Source: Shimia sp. (GTDB taxonomy: Bacteria; Pseudomonadota; Alphaproteobacteria; Rhodobacterales; Rhodobacteraceae). Taken from it: a stretch of 64,000 nucleotides of DNA. The stretch covers positions 1 through 64,000 of the forward strand of contig JAAENN010000029.1 of the NCBI GenBank assembly GCA_024224295.1, read 5' to 3'. Shown one piece after another: positions 16,871 through 26,329 of this stretch (its first letter is position 1; each line of letters starts with the position of its first letter). The notes under the pieces are model-generated. The model ran no database searches and was not told the DNA's origin. It saw only the letters and a list, made by a program, of their open reading frames with translations. Both the position numbers and the translations under genes were made by a program.

Positions 16871-17425
16871 TTAACGCGGCGAACGCTTCGCCAAAATCCG
16901 CTGCAACGTCCGACGGTGCATGTTCAACCGGCGAGCTGTCTCACTCACATTTCGATCGCACAACTCATATACCCGCTGGATATGCTCCCAACGCACACGA
17001 TCCGCACTCATTGGGTTCTCTGGTGGCGGCGGAAGTTCATCCGGCCCACTTAGTAGAGCGTTCGTTACATCCGTCGCATCCGCCGGTTTGCTGAGGTAAT
17101 CGGTCGCTCCGATTTTCACAGCAGCCACCGCCGTTGCAATCGCGCCGTAGCCCGTCAGAACCACAACACGGCTGTCAGCCCGCTTCTCGCGAATGACCTC
17201 AACAACGTCCAGTCCATTGCCATCGCCAAGCCGCAAATCAACAACAGCGTAAGCTGGGGGACGGGCTGTCGCAATTGCCTGTCCAGCCGCGACCGATCCG
17301 GCCGTCTCCACCTCAAAACCCCGTTTTTCCATGGCCTTAGCGAGGCGCCGCAAAAACGGTTCATCGTCATCTACCAACAGAAGTGATTTGTCTGGCCCGA
17401 TCTCCGACAGCGCGTTTTCCGTCAT
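16871..17425 (-). CDS. regA: Redox response regulator RegA/PrrA/ActR
   Basis: A 184-residue response regulator, the exact length of the Rhodobacter protein. The receiver holds the acidic triad in LLLVDDDE, phosphoacceptor Asp63 in YAVVDLRLGDGNG and Lys113 in YLSKPAD. A proline-rich hinge (LPPPPENP, about 131-138) leads to a Fis-type helix-turn-helix ending ETARRLNMHRRTLQRILAK. RegA activates and represses respiration, photosynthesis, carbon and nitrogen fixation genes according to redox state. The ATG at 17425 (MTENAL) is used; an in-frame ATG at 17455 is unlikely. It lies downstream of prrC and faces away from regB, the classical arrangement, but hvrA, its usual follower in Rhodobacter, is absent. 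Confidence 0.95.
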   Translation of the reverse strand: MTENALSEIGPDKSLLLVDDDEPFLRRLAKAMEKRGFEVETAGSVAAGQAIATARPPAYAVVDLRLGDGNGLDVVEVIREKRADSRVVVLTGYGAIATAVAAVKIGATDYLSKPADATDVTNALLSGPDELPPPPENPMSADRVRWEHIQRVYELCDRNVSETARRLNMHRRTLQRILAKRSPR

Positions 17426-17499
17426 GTGCCTGTTCCCCAATGCGTGTTTGGACAAGTATTACCGTCACTGGCGTATTGGGTCAAACAGACCCATACCTA

Positions 17500-18144
17500 C
17501 TACATATTGTCTACGAAGCAGGCCACGGTTTGAGCCATTTTTTCCGGTGTCACATCGCGACGGAAGTACTCCACAAATCCATGCTCAGGCAACGTCAGGT
17601 AAGTAAAAGTAGAGTGGTCAACGAGATAAAACTCCTCATCACCATCTTCCGCAGGCTGCTTTTTGTAGTACGTGCGATAAGCTTGGCTAGCGGCTTTCAC
17701 TTGCTCAAGTGACCCGGTGAGACCAATCATCCGCTCATGCACATAACCGGAATAATCCTTCATAACTTCGGGGGTGTCCCGCTCTGGGTCAATGGTAATA
17801 AACACAGGAGTCACAATCTTGCCATCTGCTTCAAGGATATCAACAGCTTCCGCGTTTCGGGTGTTGTCCAACGGACAGACATCTGGGCAAAAAGTATAAC
17901 CGAAGTACACCAGCGACGGTTCTGTAAGAACGTCCTTGTCTGTCACGGTATTACCGTCACCATTCACGAGTTCAAACGGCCCACCAATCGCACTTGTACC
18001 GCCCGCCACCTGGCCTTGACGACATTGCGCAAACTGATCGGCATCCCCGTCGCTCCGACTCACAAACCACATGCCGGCAAGTGCAAAGATCGCTACAAAC
18101 GCGGCAATGGCCGCCACAATCCGAACCATCTCAAACCTCATCAT
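17500..18144 (-). CDS. prrC: SCO1/SenC/PrrC family copper chaperone
   Basis: A membrane-anchored, periplasm-facing thioredoxin-fold protein that helps load copper into cytochrome oxidase. An N-terminal membrane anchor (VRIVAAIAAFVAIFALAGMW) is followed by the copper motif FCPDVCP (CxxxC) and the distal His in VDHSTFTYL. Length about 210 residues is normal. Start candidates are ATG at 18144, 18141 and 18129; the last has GATGAGG upstream. In purple bacteria the product (PrrC/SenC) lies between regB and regA and influences signal flow from the oxidase to RegB; the same order is kept here. Confidence 0.93.
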   Translation of the reverse strand: MMRFEMVRIVAAIAAFVAIFALAGMWFVSRSDGDADQFAQCRQGQVAGGTSAIGGPFELVNGDGNTVTDKDVLTEPSLVYFGYTFCPDVCPLDNTRNAEAVDILEADGKIVTPVFITIDPERDTPEVMKDYSGYVHERMIGLTGSLEQVKAASQAYRTYYKKQPAEDGDEEFYLVDHSTFTYLTLPEHGFVEYFRRDVTPEKMAQTVACFVDNM

Positions 18145-18212
18145 GTTTAGTTGCGGGATACTTCGCAGAGACCTATCAAGGTTGCACCAAGACTCAAGCG
18201 GAAAGGCTGGAA

Positions 18213-19598
18213 ATGACGGATTTGTCACGGGAGTTACTGAACGCAAATCGTCGCAGCAATTGGATTCGCTTGCGTACCTTTATCATGCTGCGCTGGATTG
18301 CGATCTGTGGACAGATTGTTGCGCTTCTGGTTGCCCGGTACAGCTTTGAGCTAGAATTGCACTACGGGCTTTGCTTGATGGCCGTTGGCGTTTCTATCAT
18401 TGGCAACCTATCGGCGACGCTTGTTTTTCCTGAGAACAAGCTACTCACCGAAAAAGAAAACATGGCAATGTTACTCTTTGACGTGCTGCAGCTAAGTTTC
18501 TTACTGTTTCTGACTGGTGGTCTGCACAATCCATTTTCATTTTTGGTTGTCGCCCCGGTCTCTATTGCAGCTTCGGTTTTATCTGTACGCTCCGCAGTTT
18601 TTCTCGCGTGTTTGACGGTCGTGTTGGTCACCATCTTACTCGAGGTCCACATGCCACTGCGCACGCAGAACTTTTTCGTTTTAAGCGTGCCAGATGTGTT
18701 CTTGTTCGGAAACTGGGCAGCCATTGTGATCGCCCTATTTTTCTCCTCTCTTTATTCTCGTCGCGTAGTTTCAGAAATGTCCTCTATGGCAGAAGCGCTT
18801 GCCGCAACGCAGATGGCACTCGCTCGGGAGCAAAAGCTTACCGATCTCGGTGGTGTTGTTGCCGCTGCCGCGCACGAACTCGGTACTCCTCTTGCAACCA
18901 TAAAACTCACCAGCGCCGAGCTCATGGAGGAGTTGGAAGGCCAACCAGATTTACACGAAGACGCAGCACTTATTCGTCAACAAGCTGACCGCTGTCGCGA
19001 CATATTACGTTCTATGGGGCGCGCAGGAAAAGACGATCTGCATCTGAGAAAAGCGCCGTTTTCCACCGTTATTGAAGAGGCCGCCGATCGCCACATGGGG
19101 CGTGGTAAAAAGATCATTTTTGACCATTTCGACCTCTTGGACGGACCGGAAATCTTACGGCGCCCTGAGATCATTCACGGCTTGCGCAACCTCATTCAGA
19201 ATGCAGTGGATTTTGCGAGCACATCAGTTTGGGTTGAAACTGAATGTTCAAATGAGTCAATATCTGTTCGCATTATGGATAACGGTCCGGGATACCCCGC
19301 CCATATCATCGGACGTATTGGCGACCCTTTTGTTCGGTATCGAAAGTCAAAAAAGGAAATAAAACGACGCCCGGGCTATGAAGGTATGGGCCTTGGATTA
19401 TTCATCGCCAAAACACTACTGGAACGCTCAGGCGCCGAAGTAAGTTTTGCTAATGGATACAGAAACCTACCCGATTATGATACACCCTCAAATCGACGGG
19501 GAGCCGTGGTAGAAGTCATCTGGCCCCGTGAGAAAGTAGACGCCTCCATGAACCCCTCCGCGCTTGGAACTGGCGAAAATCCCCTCAACAAATCTTAG
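18213..19598 (+). CDS. regB: Redox sensor histidine kinase RegB/PrrB/ActS
   Basis: A 461-residue sensor kinase with about six N-terminal membrane helices (roughly residues 24-180). The quinone-binding heptapeptide appears as GGLHNPF at 102-108. The H-box has His221 in AAAHELGTPLATI, and Cys261 in ADRCRDILRSMGRAGKDD matches the redox-active cysteine that forms an intermolecular disulfide in Rhodobacter RegB. ATPase boxes follow: N-box LIQNAVDFA, G-boxes MDNGPGYP and GMGLGLFIA. GGAAAGG precedes ATG 18213. It is divergent from prrC-regA, 68 bases apart, so the genes share a control region. Confidence 0.96.
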   Translation: MTDLSRELLNANRRSNWIRLRTFIMLRWIAICGQIVALLVARYSFELELHYGLCLMAVGVSIIGNLSATLVFPENKLLTEKENMAMLLFDVLQLSFLLFLTGGLHNPFSFLVVAPVSIAASVLSVRSAVFLACLTVVLVTILLEVHMPLRTQNFFVLSVPDVFLFGNWAAIVIALFFSSLYSRRVVSEMSSMAEALAATQMALAREQKLTDLGGVVAAAAHELGTPLATIKLTSAELMEELEGQPDLHEDAALIRQQADRCRDILRSMGRAGKDDLHLRKAPFSTVIEEAADRHMGRGKKIIFDHFDLLDGPEILRRPEIIHGLRNLIQNAVDFASTSVWVETECSNESISVRIMDNGPGYPAHIIGRIGDPFVRYRKSKKEIKRRPGYEGMGLGLFIAKTLLERSGAEVSFANGYRNLPDYDTPSNRRGAVVEVIWPREKVDASMNPSALGTGENPLNKS

Positions 19599-19653
19599 CC
19601 AATTTACATATACACTTGAATAAAGATGCAATCTTGGGTAAGCTTTTAAGCAA

Positions 19654-19659
19654 TATAAT
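19654..19659 (+). promoter_or_regulatory. Possible -10 element before the PAS gene
   Basis: A perfect TATAAT lies 41 bases before the PAS-gene ATG in an A+T-rich gap; no good -35 is visible at 16-18 bases, so the call is weak. Confidence 0.3.
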
Positions 19660-19700
19660 TACGCACTCCTTATTGTTCACGAGCAACTCTGGAGTTATTT

Positions 19701-21203
19701 ATGTTGCTATCCTACTTACTATTTTTAGTTTCTTTAGTTTTAACGAGCCTTCTAACGGTGCTGATTGTGCGGCGCTCATTCCAATCTGCCCAAAATCAAC
19801 CGCCACACGCACGAGAGCCTCGAGAGAATACTCCGCCGGTAGCCCGTTTCTTGTTTCGCGCTGGGGTGTTGGTTGACGCAAACACGGAAGCACTTCGGTT
19901 GTGTTCCGAAATCCCAACCAACCGCTTTGATTGGGAAGCGCTTCACAAAGTGCTTTCAACCAAGTTCCCTGACTTTCCGGGGACACAGGGTGCGGCGCAT
20001 GCCAGAGATTTAACCATCCTCAGATCATCGAACCCTAATGACGCTTCGACAGTCACTTTGGATCAGTGGAATGATGTCGCCCGCGTCATAATCGCGCCAG
20101 ACGGCACTCCTGATTTCATAAGGCGAACCTCGATCTTACAAGCGATGTTTCAAGCGCCGAATCCAATTTGGAAAGTCACAGCCGCAGGTGTCGTAACTTG
20201 GAGAAATAGTGCTTACAAATCTCTGGGTGCCATGCTTGGACATAGCGCTGATTCAACTCAGCTTTTTGACACATCCGGCATGCGACCTGATGACCCCTCC
20301 AGAAAATTCAATGTGATTAGTTTGGATGGCACGAGATCCCATTGGTTCAACGTGACAGCTGTGCGCGCTGGAAACGACACTATGTTTTATGCAACCGAAG
20401 CGGACGCCGAAGTGTCTGCACAAGACGCGCGACGCAGTTTTGTGCAAACGTTCTCAAAGACTTTCGCACAACTTTCCACTGGGATGGCAATTTTTGACCA
20501 CAACCGAAAACTTGTACTGTTTAACCCCGCACTGTCAGAACTGACCGGTTTAACCCCAGATTTTTTGTCAAACCAATGCGATCTTTTTTCGTTTTTTGAC
20601 CAGTTAAGGGAACATCACGTTGCGCCTTTGAGAAACACCCACACTTCTTGGCACATTCAGAACGAAGAAATGCTCCAACAGGCTCTAGACGGCACATATG
20701 ACGAAACATGGTCTCTACCTACTGGCGTCACTTATAAGGTATCCGGACGCCCGCATCCGGACGGAGCATTGGTGGTTTTGATGGAAGACATAACTGCAGC
20801 AATTTCTGTCACACGACGCTTTCGCAGCGAGCTGGAACAAATGCATAGCGTTTTGGATACTATAGAAAAATCCCTAATACTATTTTCCCCGACAGGCCAC
20901 CTCCGGTTACATAACAAAGCTTACCGGGAAATGTGGAAAAGCGATCCCGACAATTGCTTTGCCGAATTCACGTTCCGCGATGCCTTACGGCACTGGAAGG
21001 AGGACTGCTTACCTTCAACGGTATGGGACAAACTAACCAAGCGTGTACTTTCTACTTCGGATCGCAGCTTTTGGTCCGAGACACTGACAAAAAAGACTGG
21101 GGAAACGATCACCCTAGAAGTCTCCCCAGTCGTTGGAGGTGCTACGCTCGTTTCGTTTTTAGAAACCCAAGAAGCTATTAAAGTGCAGCCTGCTGCCAAC
21201 TAG
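19701..21203 (+). CDS. Membrane-anchored PAS-domain protein lacking an output domain
   Basis: A 500-residue protein with one N-terminal membrane helix (LLSYLLFLVSLVLTSLLTVLIV), a linker, and two to three PAS-like domains: about 140-230 (TSILQAMFQAPNPIWKVTA), 250-365 (FAQLSTGMAIFDHNRKLVLF ... VVLMEDITA) and 370-490 (MHSVLDTIEKSLILFSPTG). No H-box, HATPase, GGDEF, EAL or receiver follows; the frame ends cleanly at TAG. Its position just behind regB suggests an accessory sensor, but this is inference. A+T-rich codons and the A+T-rich leader differ from neighbours. A kinase that has lost its C-terminus is the alternative. Confidence 0.75.
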   Translation: MLLSYLLFLVSLVLTSLLTVLIVRRSFQSAQNQPPHAREPRENTPPVARFLFRAGVLVDANTEALRLCSEIPTNRFDWEALHKVLSTKFPDFPGTQGAAHARDLTILRSSNPNDASTVTLDQWNDVARVIIAPDGTPDFIRRTSILQAMFQAPNPIWKVTAAGVVTWRNSAYKSLGAMLGHSADSTQLFDTSGMRPDDPSRKFNVISLDGTRSHWFNVTAVRAGNDTMFYATEADAEVSAQDARRSFVQTFSKTFAQLSTGMAIFDHNRKLVLFNPALSELTGLTPDFLSNQCDLFSFFDQLREHHVAPLRNTHTSWHIQNEEMLQQALDGTYDETWSLPTGVTYKVSGRPHPDGALVVLMEDITAAISVTRRFRSELEQMHSVLDTIEKSLILFSPTGHLRLHNKAYREMWKSDPDNCFAEFTFRDALRHWKEDCLPSTVWDKLTKRVLSTSDRSFWSETLTKKTGETITLEVSPVVGGATLVSFLETQEAIKVQPAAN

Positions 21204-21251
21204 GTTCTGATCCCGCTTGCAGGTCTGGACGCACGTTTTTAATGTGTGGAT

Positions 21252-21725
21252 ATGACACTGATTTCGCGTTCTATCGCGCTTAATACCCCTTTAGAAACAC
21301 AGTCGCTTGCGCGTCACCTTGCACCAGTTTTGAGGCAAGGCGATGTCATGCTGCTCGAAGGGCCAATCGGCGCCGGCAAAACTCATTTTGCCCGCAGTCT
21401 CATTCAAGCTCTTTTGCCAGTACCAGAAGATGTACCCTCACCGACATTTACCTTGGTGCAAGTGTATGACGGCTCAAATACCGAAATCTGGCATGCAGAT
21501 CTGTATCGCTTATCCGCACCAGATGAAGTGGTTGAGCTGGGGCTGACCGATGCATTTGAGGACGCCATTTGTCTTGTAGAATGGCCCGATCGATTGGCGG
21601 ATCTAGCGCCCGAAAACGCCCTCAAGATGTCGCTCAAACTATTGGAAGGCGAAGGCCAGCGTCAGCTTACTGTGTCGTCAACATCAGAGCGCTGGAAACC
21701 CATTATCAAGGCACTCTCCAAATGA
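21252..21725 (+). CDS. tsaE: tRNA threonylcarbamoyladenosine biosynthesis ATPase TsaE
   Basis: TsaE is the small P-loop ATPase that regulates the TsaB-TsaD complex in t6A synthesis. The Walker A is LEGPIGAGKTHFARSLIQ, followed by SPTFTLVQVYDG and the HADLYRL segment characteristic of the family, and LVEWPDR near residue 110. Length about 158 residues is normal. ATG 21252 is chosen; a GTG two codons upstream is also possible. It overlaps amgK (ATGA) and heads a tsaE-amgK-murU-addB-addA-trxA run. Confidence 0.95.
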   Translation: MTLISRSIALNTPLETQSLARHLAPVLRQGDVMLLEGPIGAGKTHFARSLIQALLPVPEDVPSPTFTLVQVYDGSNTEIWHADLYRLSAPDEVVELGLTDAFEDAICLVEWPDRLADLAPENALKMSLKLLEGEGQRQLTVSSTSERWKPIIKALSK

Positions 21726-22744
21726 ATTCCCGCGCTGATGAGGTCGCTGATTTTCTCGCCCAAAATGGCTGGTCGGAGGCGCAAAAGGCGCCGCTCGCAG
21801 GCGATGCATCGGCCCGAAGGTATGAACGCCTCACCATGCGCGACAGCAAAACCGCAGTGCTTATGGATGCACCTCCAGAAGCCGGGCAACAAACGGAACC
21901 GTTTGTCGCCATTGCAAAGCATCTCAACACCTTGGGACTGTCGGCGCCAGAAATCTATGCTGCGGACTCAGAGCGCGGCTTTCTTCTGATCGAAGATTTG
22001 GGAGATGACCTTTTTGCCCATATGGTATTAAAGGACACCAGTCTTGAACATCCGCTGTACGAAGCCGCCGCCGATGTTCTCATCGCCCTACACCAACACC
22101 CCCCTCCTGCCGGGCTTCAACAGATGAATACCCAAACCCTGGGTGAGATGATTGAGCCTGTTTTCTCTTGGTATGTGGCTGGTGCAGGTAGGGAATGGAA
22201 AAAGCCGTGGTTGGCGTTTCATGCGGAAATACGCCCCATTCTAGAAGCCCACATTGGGCCGCCTGACACTATTGTTTTGCGAGACTACCATGCCGAAAAC
22301 CTATTGTGGCTACCGGACCGGATTGGGGATGCACGTGTGGGATTGTTGGATTTCCAAGACGCAGTATTAGGTCACAAAGCCTATGATCTCGTCTCTCTTC
22401 TCCAAGACGCCCGCCGAGATGTACCTTCTGAAACAGAACACCACGTCAAAGACTACTTTGTGCGCAAGTCGGGCCTGGACCCAGAGATGTTTAACATCAC
22501 CTACAGCCTTCTAGGCGCACAACGCAATTTGCGCATCATCGGCGTATTTGCACGGCTTTGTATGCACTACGGAAAGCCGGACTATGTGGACATGATCCCG
22601 CGGGTTTACGATCTTGCGATGCACAACTTGCAGCACCCACTCCTGCAAGGCCCAGCCGAGCTTCTTTCCAGCGCTCTGCCAGCGCCAACCCCTGACTTAT
22701 TAGAGAACCTAAAAGCCCAATGCGCCACCATCCCGACGCCGTAA
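21722..22744 (+). CDS. amgK: Aminoglycoside-phosphotransferase-fold kinase, AmgK-like (MurNAc/GlcNAc kinase)
   Basis: A 340-residue APH-fold kinase. The catalytic loop is seen as LRDYHAENLLWLP and the metal Asp as GLLDFQDAV, both typical of AmgK, the anomeric kinase that phosphorylates N-acetylmuramate at C1 in the cell-wall recycling bypass known from Pseudomonas. The N-terminal LAGDASARRYERL replaces the usual APH glycine loop region. Its start overlaps the tsaE stop, and the next gene encodes the matching nucleotidyltransferase, which supports the assignment. Aminoglycoside resistance is unlikely given the context. Confidence 0.85.
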   Translation: MNSRADEVADFLAQNGWSEAQKAPLAGDASARRYERLTMRDSKTAVLMDAPPEAGQQTEPFVAIAKHLNTLGLSAPEIYAADSERGFLLIEDLGDDLFAHMVLKDTSLEHPLYEAAADVLIALHQHPPPAGLQQMNTQTLGEMIEPVFSWYVAGAGREWKKPWLAFHAEIRPILEAHIGPPDTIVLRDYHAENLLWLPDRIGDARVGLLDFQDAVLGHKAYDLVSLLQDARRDVPSETEHHVKDYFVRKSGLDPEMFNITYSLLGAQRNLRIIGVFARLCMHYGKPDYVDMIPRVYDLAMHNLQHPLLQGPAELLSSALPAPTPDLLENLKAQCATIPTP

Positions 22745-23412
22745 TGCTCTTCGCCGCCGGATTTGGCACGCGGATGGGTGACTTGACCCAGAACACTCCC
22801 AAACCTCTTTTGAAGGTGGGCGGAAAAACCCTCTTGGACCGCACCCTCGACCTGGTCCAGGCCGTTTCTCCAGTACGCACCGTCGCAAATGCCCACTACC
22901 TTCATCAACAGGTGGTCGACCATTTGAAAGATACGCCGGTTCATGTTGTTGTCGAGGAGCCGGAAATTCTGGAAACCGGAGGTGGCCTGCGCAACGCTTT
23001 ACCGCTTCTAGAAAACGGCCCGGTTTTCACAAGTAACACCGACGCGGTCTGGTGCGGCCCCAACCCGTTCCAACTGCTACTTGAGGCATGGCAACCCGAA
23101 AAGATGGATGCGCTCTTGCTCTGCCTGCCAAGAGAAAATGCCATTGGCCACAAAGGCAAAGGTGATTTTTTATTGAGTGAGACCGGGCAAATCTCTCGCG
23201 GTCCCGGTATTGTCTATTCCGGCATCCAAATCCTAAAAACCGAGGGTCTGCATGATATTTCAGACACCGCATTTTCATTAAACCTGCTCTGGGATCAAAT
23301 GCACAAAAGCGACCGCCTTTATGGCCTGACATACCCAGGAAAATGGTGCGACGTTGGCTCCCCAGAAGGCATCACGCTCGCCGAAGAAATGCTGGAGTCA
23401 GGCAATGTTTGA
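22720..23412 (+). CDS. murU: Nucleotidyltransferase, MurU-like (MurNAc-1-P uridylyltransferase)
   Basis: A 230-residue sugar-1-phosphate nucleotidyltransferase. The N-terminus has the signature AAGFGTRMGDLTQNTPKPLL (G-x-G-T-R-M and P-K-P), with GGKTLLDR next; the metal Asp is likely in TSNTDAVW. With AmgK it would convert recycled MurNAc to UDP-MurNAc, skipping de novo synthesis and so MurA, the fosfomycin target. The start overlaps the end of amgK by 25 bases and addB begins inside its 3' end, suggesting one operon. Confidence 0.85.
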   Translation: MRHHPDAVMLFAAGFGTRMGDLTQNTPKPLLKVGGKTLLDRTLDLVQAVSPVRTVANAHYLHQQVVDHLKDTPVHVVVEEPEILETGGGLRNALPLLENGPVFTSNTDAVWCGPNPFQLLLEAWQPEKMDALLLCLPRENAIGHKGKGDFLLSETGQISRGPGIVYSGIQILKTEGLHDISDTAFSLNLLWDQMHKSDRLYGLTYPGKWCDVGSPEGITLAEEMLESGNV

Positions 23413-26329
23413 CCAAAGCGACATGCCCCGTGTTTTTGCTCTGCCACCCGGCGCAGATTTTCCGCGCCACCTTGTGGAAGGCATCCGTACTCGCTTTGCA
23501 GGTCAGCGCCCCGACGCCATCGCCAAGGCAACGGTGATCGTGAACACCGCCCGCATGGCCCGCCGTGTGCACGCGCTCTTTGACAAGGGTCCAGCAACCC
23601 TCCTGCCCCGCATTCTACTGCTCGGCGAATTTGCCAACACCGCTTCCGCGCACCTTCCTGCCGCCGCACCCGCCATCCGGCAAAGGTTTGAGTTAATCCA
23701 GCTGGTCACGCGACTGCTTGAACAACAACCAGACCTCGCCGCGCGCGCGTCTGTCTATGATCTCGCTGATAGCCTCGCTGGATTGTTTGACGAAATGGCA
23801 GGCGAAGGTGTCCCTGTGGATGTCATCGAGGCTTTAGATGTCAGCGACCAATCCGGCCACTGGGCCCGCGCGCAATCCTTCTTCGGCATCGCCCGCGACT
23901 TTCTTGAAAACATCGACAGCGCCCCTGGTCAGGAAGCCCGCCAACGGCGCGCGATTGAGGCGATTGTGCAATCTTGGGAAGCCAGCCCGCCACAACACCC
24001 GATTATTCTGGCAGGCTCCACCGGCTCGCGCGGCACCATGCAGTTGCTGATGCAGGCCGTTGCCTCACTCCCCCAAGGCGCCGTGGTTTTGCCTGGATTT
24101 GACTTCGACATGCCACCCGAAACCTGGGATCACCTGTCCGACGGATTGCAAAGTGAGGATCATCCGCAATACCGTTTTCGCGCTATGGTCAACGACGTTG
24201 GTTTGCGTCCTCAGGATGTGCATCTGTGGCACAAGTGCACTGCGCCTTCTGCGGCCCGCAACAAGCTTGTGTCGCTTGCCCTGCGCCCTGCCCCCGTCAC
24301 CGACCAATGGCTAAGCGAAGGCCCTCATCTTGGTGATCTGACCACCGCGACCAAAGACATCACACTGGTCGAAGCCACAACCCAGCGCGAAGAAGCCCTA
24401 ACCATCGCCGCCCGCCTACGCAAAGCCGCCGACGAAGGTCTGACCTGCGCATTAATCACGCCAGATCGGATGCTCACCAGACAAGTGACAGCTGCGCTGG
24501 ATCGCTGGGATATTGTGCCAGACGACAGCGCGGGACAGCCGCTGCAACTCTCCCCTCCAGGTCGCTTCTTGCGCCACACTGCGGCTCTGTTACACCAAAA
24601 ACTAACCTCCGAAGCCCTTCTGACGTTACTTAAGCATCCTTTGACCCACAGTGGCGAAAACCGGGGTGATCACCTCCGCTTCACCCGAGATCTGGAGCTC
24701 TGGATGCGCCGCAATGGCGTGACGTACCCCGAGGCAGAAAAGCTGCAGGCTTGGGCCTCTGCCCGCAACGAAGAAACATCCGTGTGGATGGCTTGGGTCA
24801 CTGCGTGTTTCTGTGATGCAGAACGCCCGACCAAAGACATGGCTGAACTTTTGGCCGACCACCTCAAGCTATCTGAAACAGTTGCCCAAGGCGCTGGCGA
24901 AGGAAGCGGTGGCCTTTGGGACCAAGCCGCCGGTCGTTCCGCTTCCAGACTGGTAGCAGAGGTAACGGATCACGCACGGGTCGTCGGCCCCATCGCACCT
25001 TCAGATTACGCTGACTTGTTTGGCGCTTTGCTCTCCCGCGCGGAAGTGCGCGACCGCGACGCAGGTCACGCAAACATCTTGATCTGGGGCACTTTGGAAG
25101 CACGCGTACAAGGCGCAGATCTTGTGATCCTCGGTGGCCTCAACGAAGGTAGCTGGCCAGAGTCGCCAAGCCCCGACCCTTGGCTCAACCGCAAACTCCG
25201 CCATGACGCGGGCCTGTTGCTCCCGGAACGCCGCATCGGCCTCTCTGCCCATGATTTTCAGCAAGCCATCGGCGCACCAAAGGTCTGGATCACGCGCTCC
25301 GTGCGGTCAGACGAAGCCGAAACCGTGCCGTCCCGCTGGGTCAACCGCATGGTGAACCTGCTCAGCGGATTGCCAGATCAAAATGGACCCCAAGCGCTCG
25401 AAGACATGAAATCCCGTGGCAGCACATGGCTATCATACGTACGTGCTATGGAAACCGTGCCTATGGTGCCCGCTGCACCACGTCCCTCGCCTTCGCCGCC
25501 GAAACAGGCGCGACCCCGACAGCTTTCAGTCACCGAAATCAAACGCCTAATCCGCGATCCCTATGCAATCTACGCCAAACACGTCTTGCGCTTGCGTCCG
25601 CTTGATCCGCTGATGCGCACGCCAGACGCGCTTTTGCGTGGCATCATTGTGCATGAGATCCTGGAAACTCTTATCAAGTCATCCGTGGCCGACCAAACGC
25701 CAGTTACACGAGACCAAATTTTGACCGTATCAGAGACTGTATTGGCCAAAAATGTCCCTTGGGCCACGGCTCGCGCCCTTTGGCAAGCAAGGTTGGATCG
25801 GGTTGCAGATCACATTGTACATGGCGAAGAGCAACGACGTAAACGCGGCGAACCATTGGCGTTCGAAATTGAGGCGCACGGCACCATTCCGGAACTTGGC
25901 TTCCGGCTCACCGCCAAGGCCGACCGGGTGGACCGCACCGAAACCGGGGCACTTATCCTGTATGACTACAAAACCGGGGCGCCGCCTTCAAAGGATGAGC
26001 AAACCTATTTTGACAAGCAGCTCCTTCTGGAGGCCGCGATGGCGGAACAGGGCGGTTTCACCAACATTGATCCTTCCGATGTGGCCGACGCGATTTACAT
26101 CGGTCTTGGCTCCACACCCAAGGACCAACCAGCGCCCCTGCTGGAGACACCGCCCACAAAAGTCTGGGAAGAATTCATCGCCCTGATCGAGCACTACCTT
26201 GCCGACGGCAAAGGCTTCACCTCCCGCCGCGCCATGCGGTCAGAGCGCGACGAAAGCGATTACGACCAGCTGGCCCGCTTTGGTGAATGGGACGCCACCG
26301 ATGAACCCAAACCGGAGGCGCTGTCATGA
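23405..26329 (+). CDS. addB: Double-strand break repair protein AddB (alphaproteobacterial type)
   Basis: A 974-residue subunit of the AddAB helicase-nuclease, which resects double-strand breaks up to a Chi-like site and prepares ends for RecA. The N-terminal half is a degenerate helicase-like region; the C-terminal third carries a PD-(D/E)xK nuclease: RGIIVHEILE, then ADRVDRTETGALILYDYKTG. Like other alphaproteobacterial AddB it shows no four-cysteine iron-sulfur cluster around the nuclease domain. The chosen ATG (23405) overlaps murU by 8 bases. addA overlaps its stop (ATGA). No recBCD genes are seen. Confidence 0.92.
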   Translation: MFDQSDMPRVFALPPGADFPRHLVEGIRTRFAGQRPDAIAKATVIVNTARMARRVHALFDKGPATLLPRILLLGEFANTASAHLPAAAPAIRQRFELIQLVTRLLEQQPDLAARASVYDLADSLAGLFDEMAGEGVPVDVIEALDVSDQSGHWARAQSFFGIARDFLENIDSAPGQEARQRRAIEAIVQSWEASPPQHPIILAGSTGSRGTMQLLMQAVASLPQGAVVLPGFDFDMPPETWDHLSDGLQSEDHPQYRFRAMVNDVGLRPQDVHLWHKCTAPSAARNKLVSLALRPAPVTDQWLSEGPHLGDLTTATKDITLVEATTQREEALTIAARLRKAADEGLTCALITPDRMLTRQVTAALDRWDIVPDDSAGQPLQLSPPGRFLRHTAALLHQKLTSEALLTLLKHPLTHSGENRGDHLRFTRDLELWMRRNGVTYPEAEKLQAWASARNEETSVWMAWVTACFCDAERPTKDMAELLADHLKLSETVAQGAGEGSGGLWDQAAGRSASRLVAEVTDHARVVGPIAPSDYADLFGALLSRAEVRDRDAGHANILIWGTLEARVQGADLVILGGLNEGSWPESPSPDPWLNRKLRHDAGLLLPERRIGLSAHDFQQAIGAPKVWITRSVRSDEAETVPSRWVNRMVNLLSGLPDQNGPQALEDMKSRGSTWLSYVRAMETVPMVPAAPRPSPSPPKQARPRQLSVTEIKRLIRDPYAIYAKHVLRLRPLDPLMRTPDALLRGIIVHEILETLIKSSVADQTPVTRDQILTVSETVLAKNVPWATARALWQARLDRVADHIVHGEEQRRKRGEPLAFEIEAHGTIPELGFRLTAKADRVDRTETGALILYDYKTGAPPSKDEQTYFDKQLLLEAAMAEQGGFTNIDPSDVADAIYIGLGSTPKDQPAPLLETPPTKVWEEFIALIEHYLADGKGFTSRRAMRSERDESDYDQLARFGEWDATDEPKPEALS

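Noticed and set aside
21722-22744. Aminoglycoside resistance kinase
   Set aside because: The APH fold is real, but the murU neighbour and cell-wall context favour the AmgK sugar kinase role.
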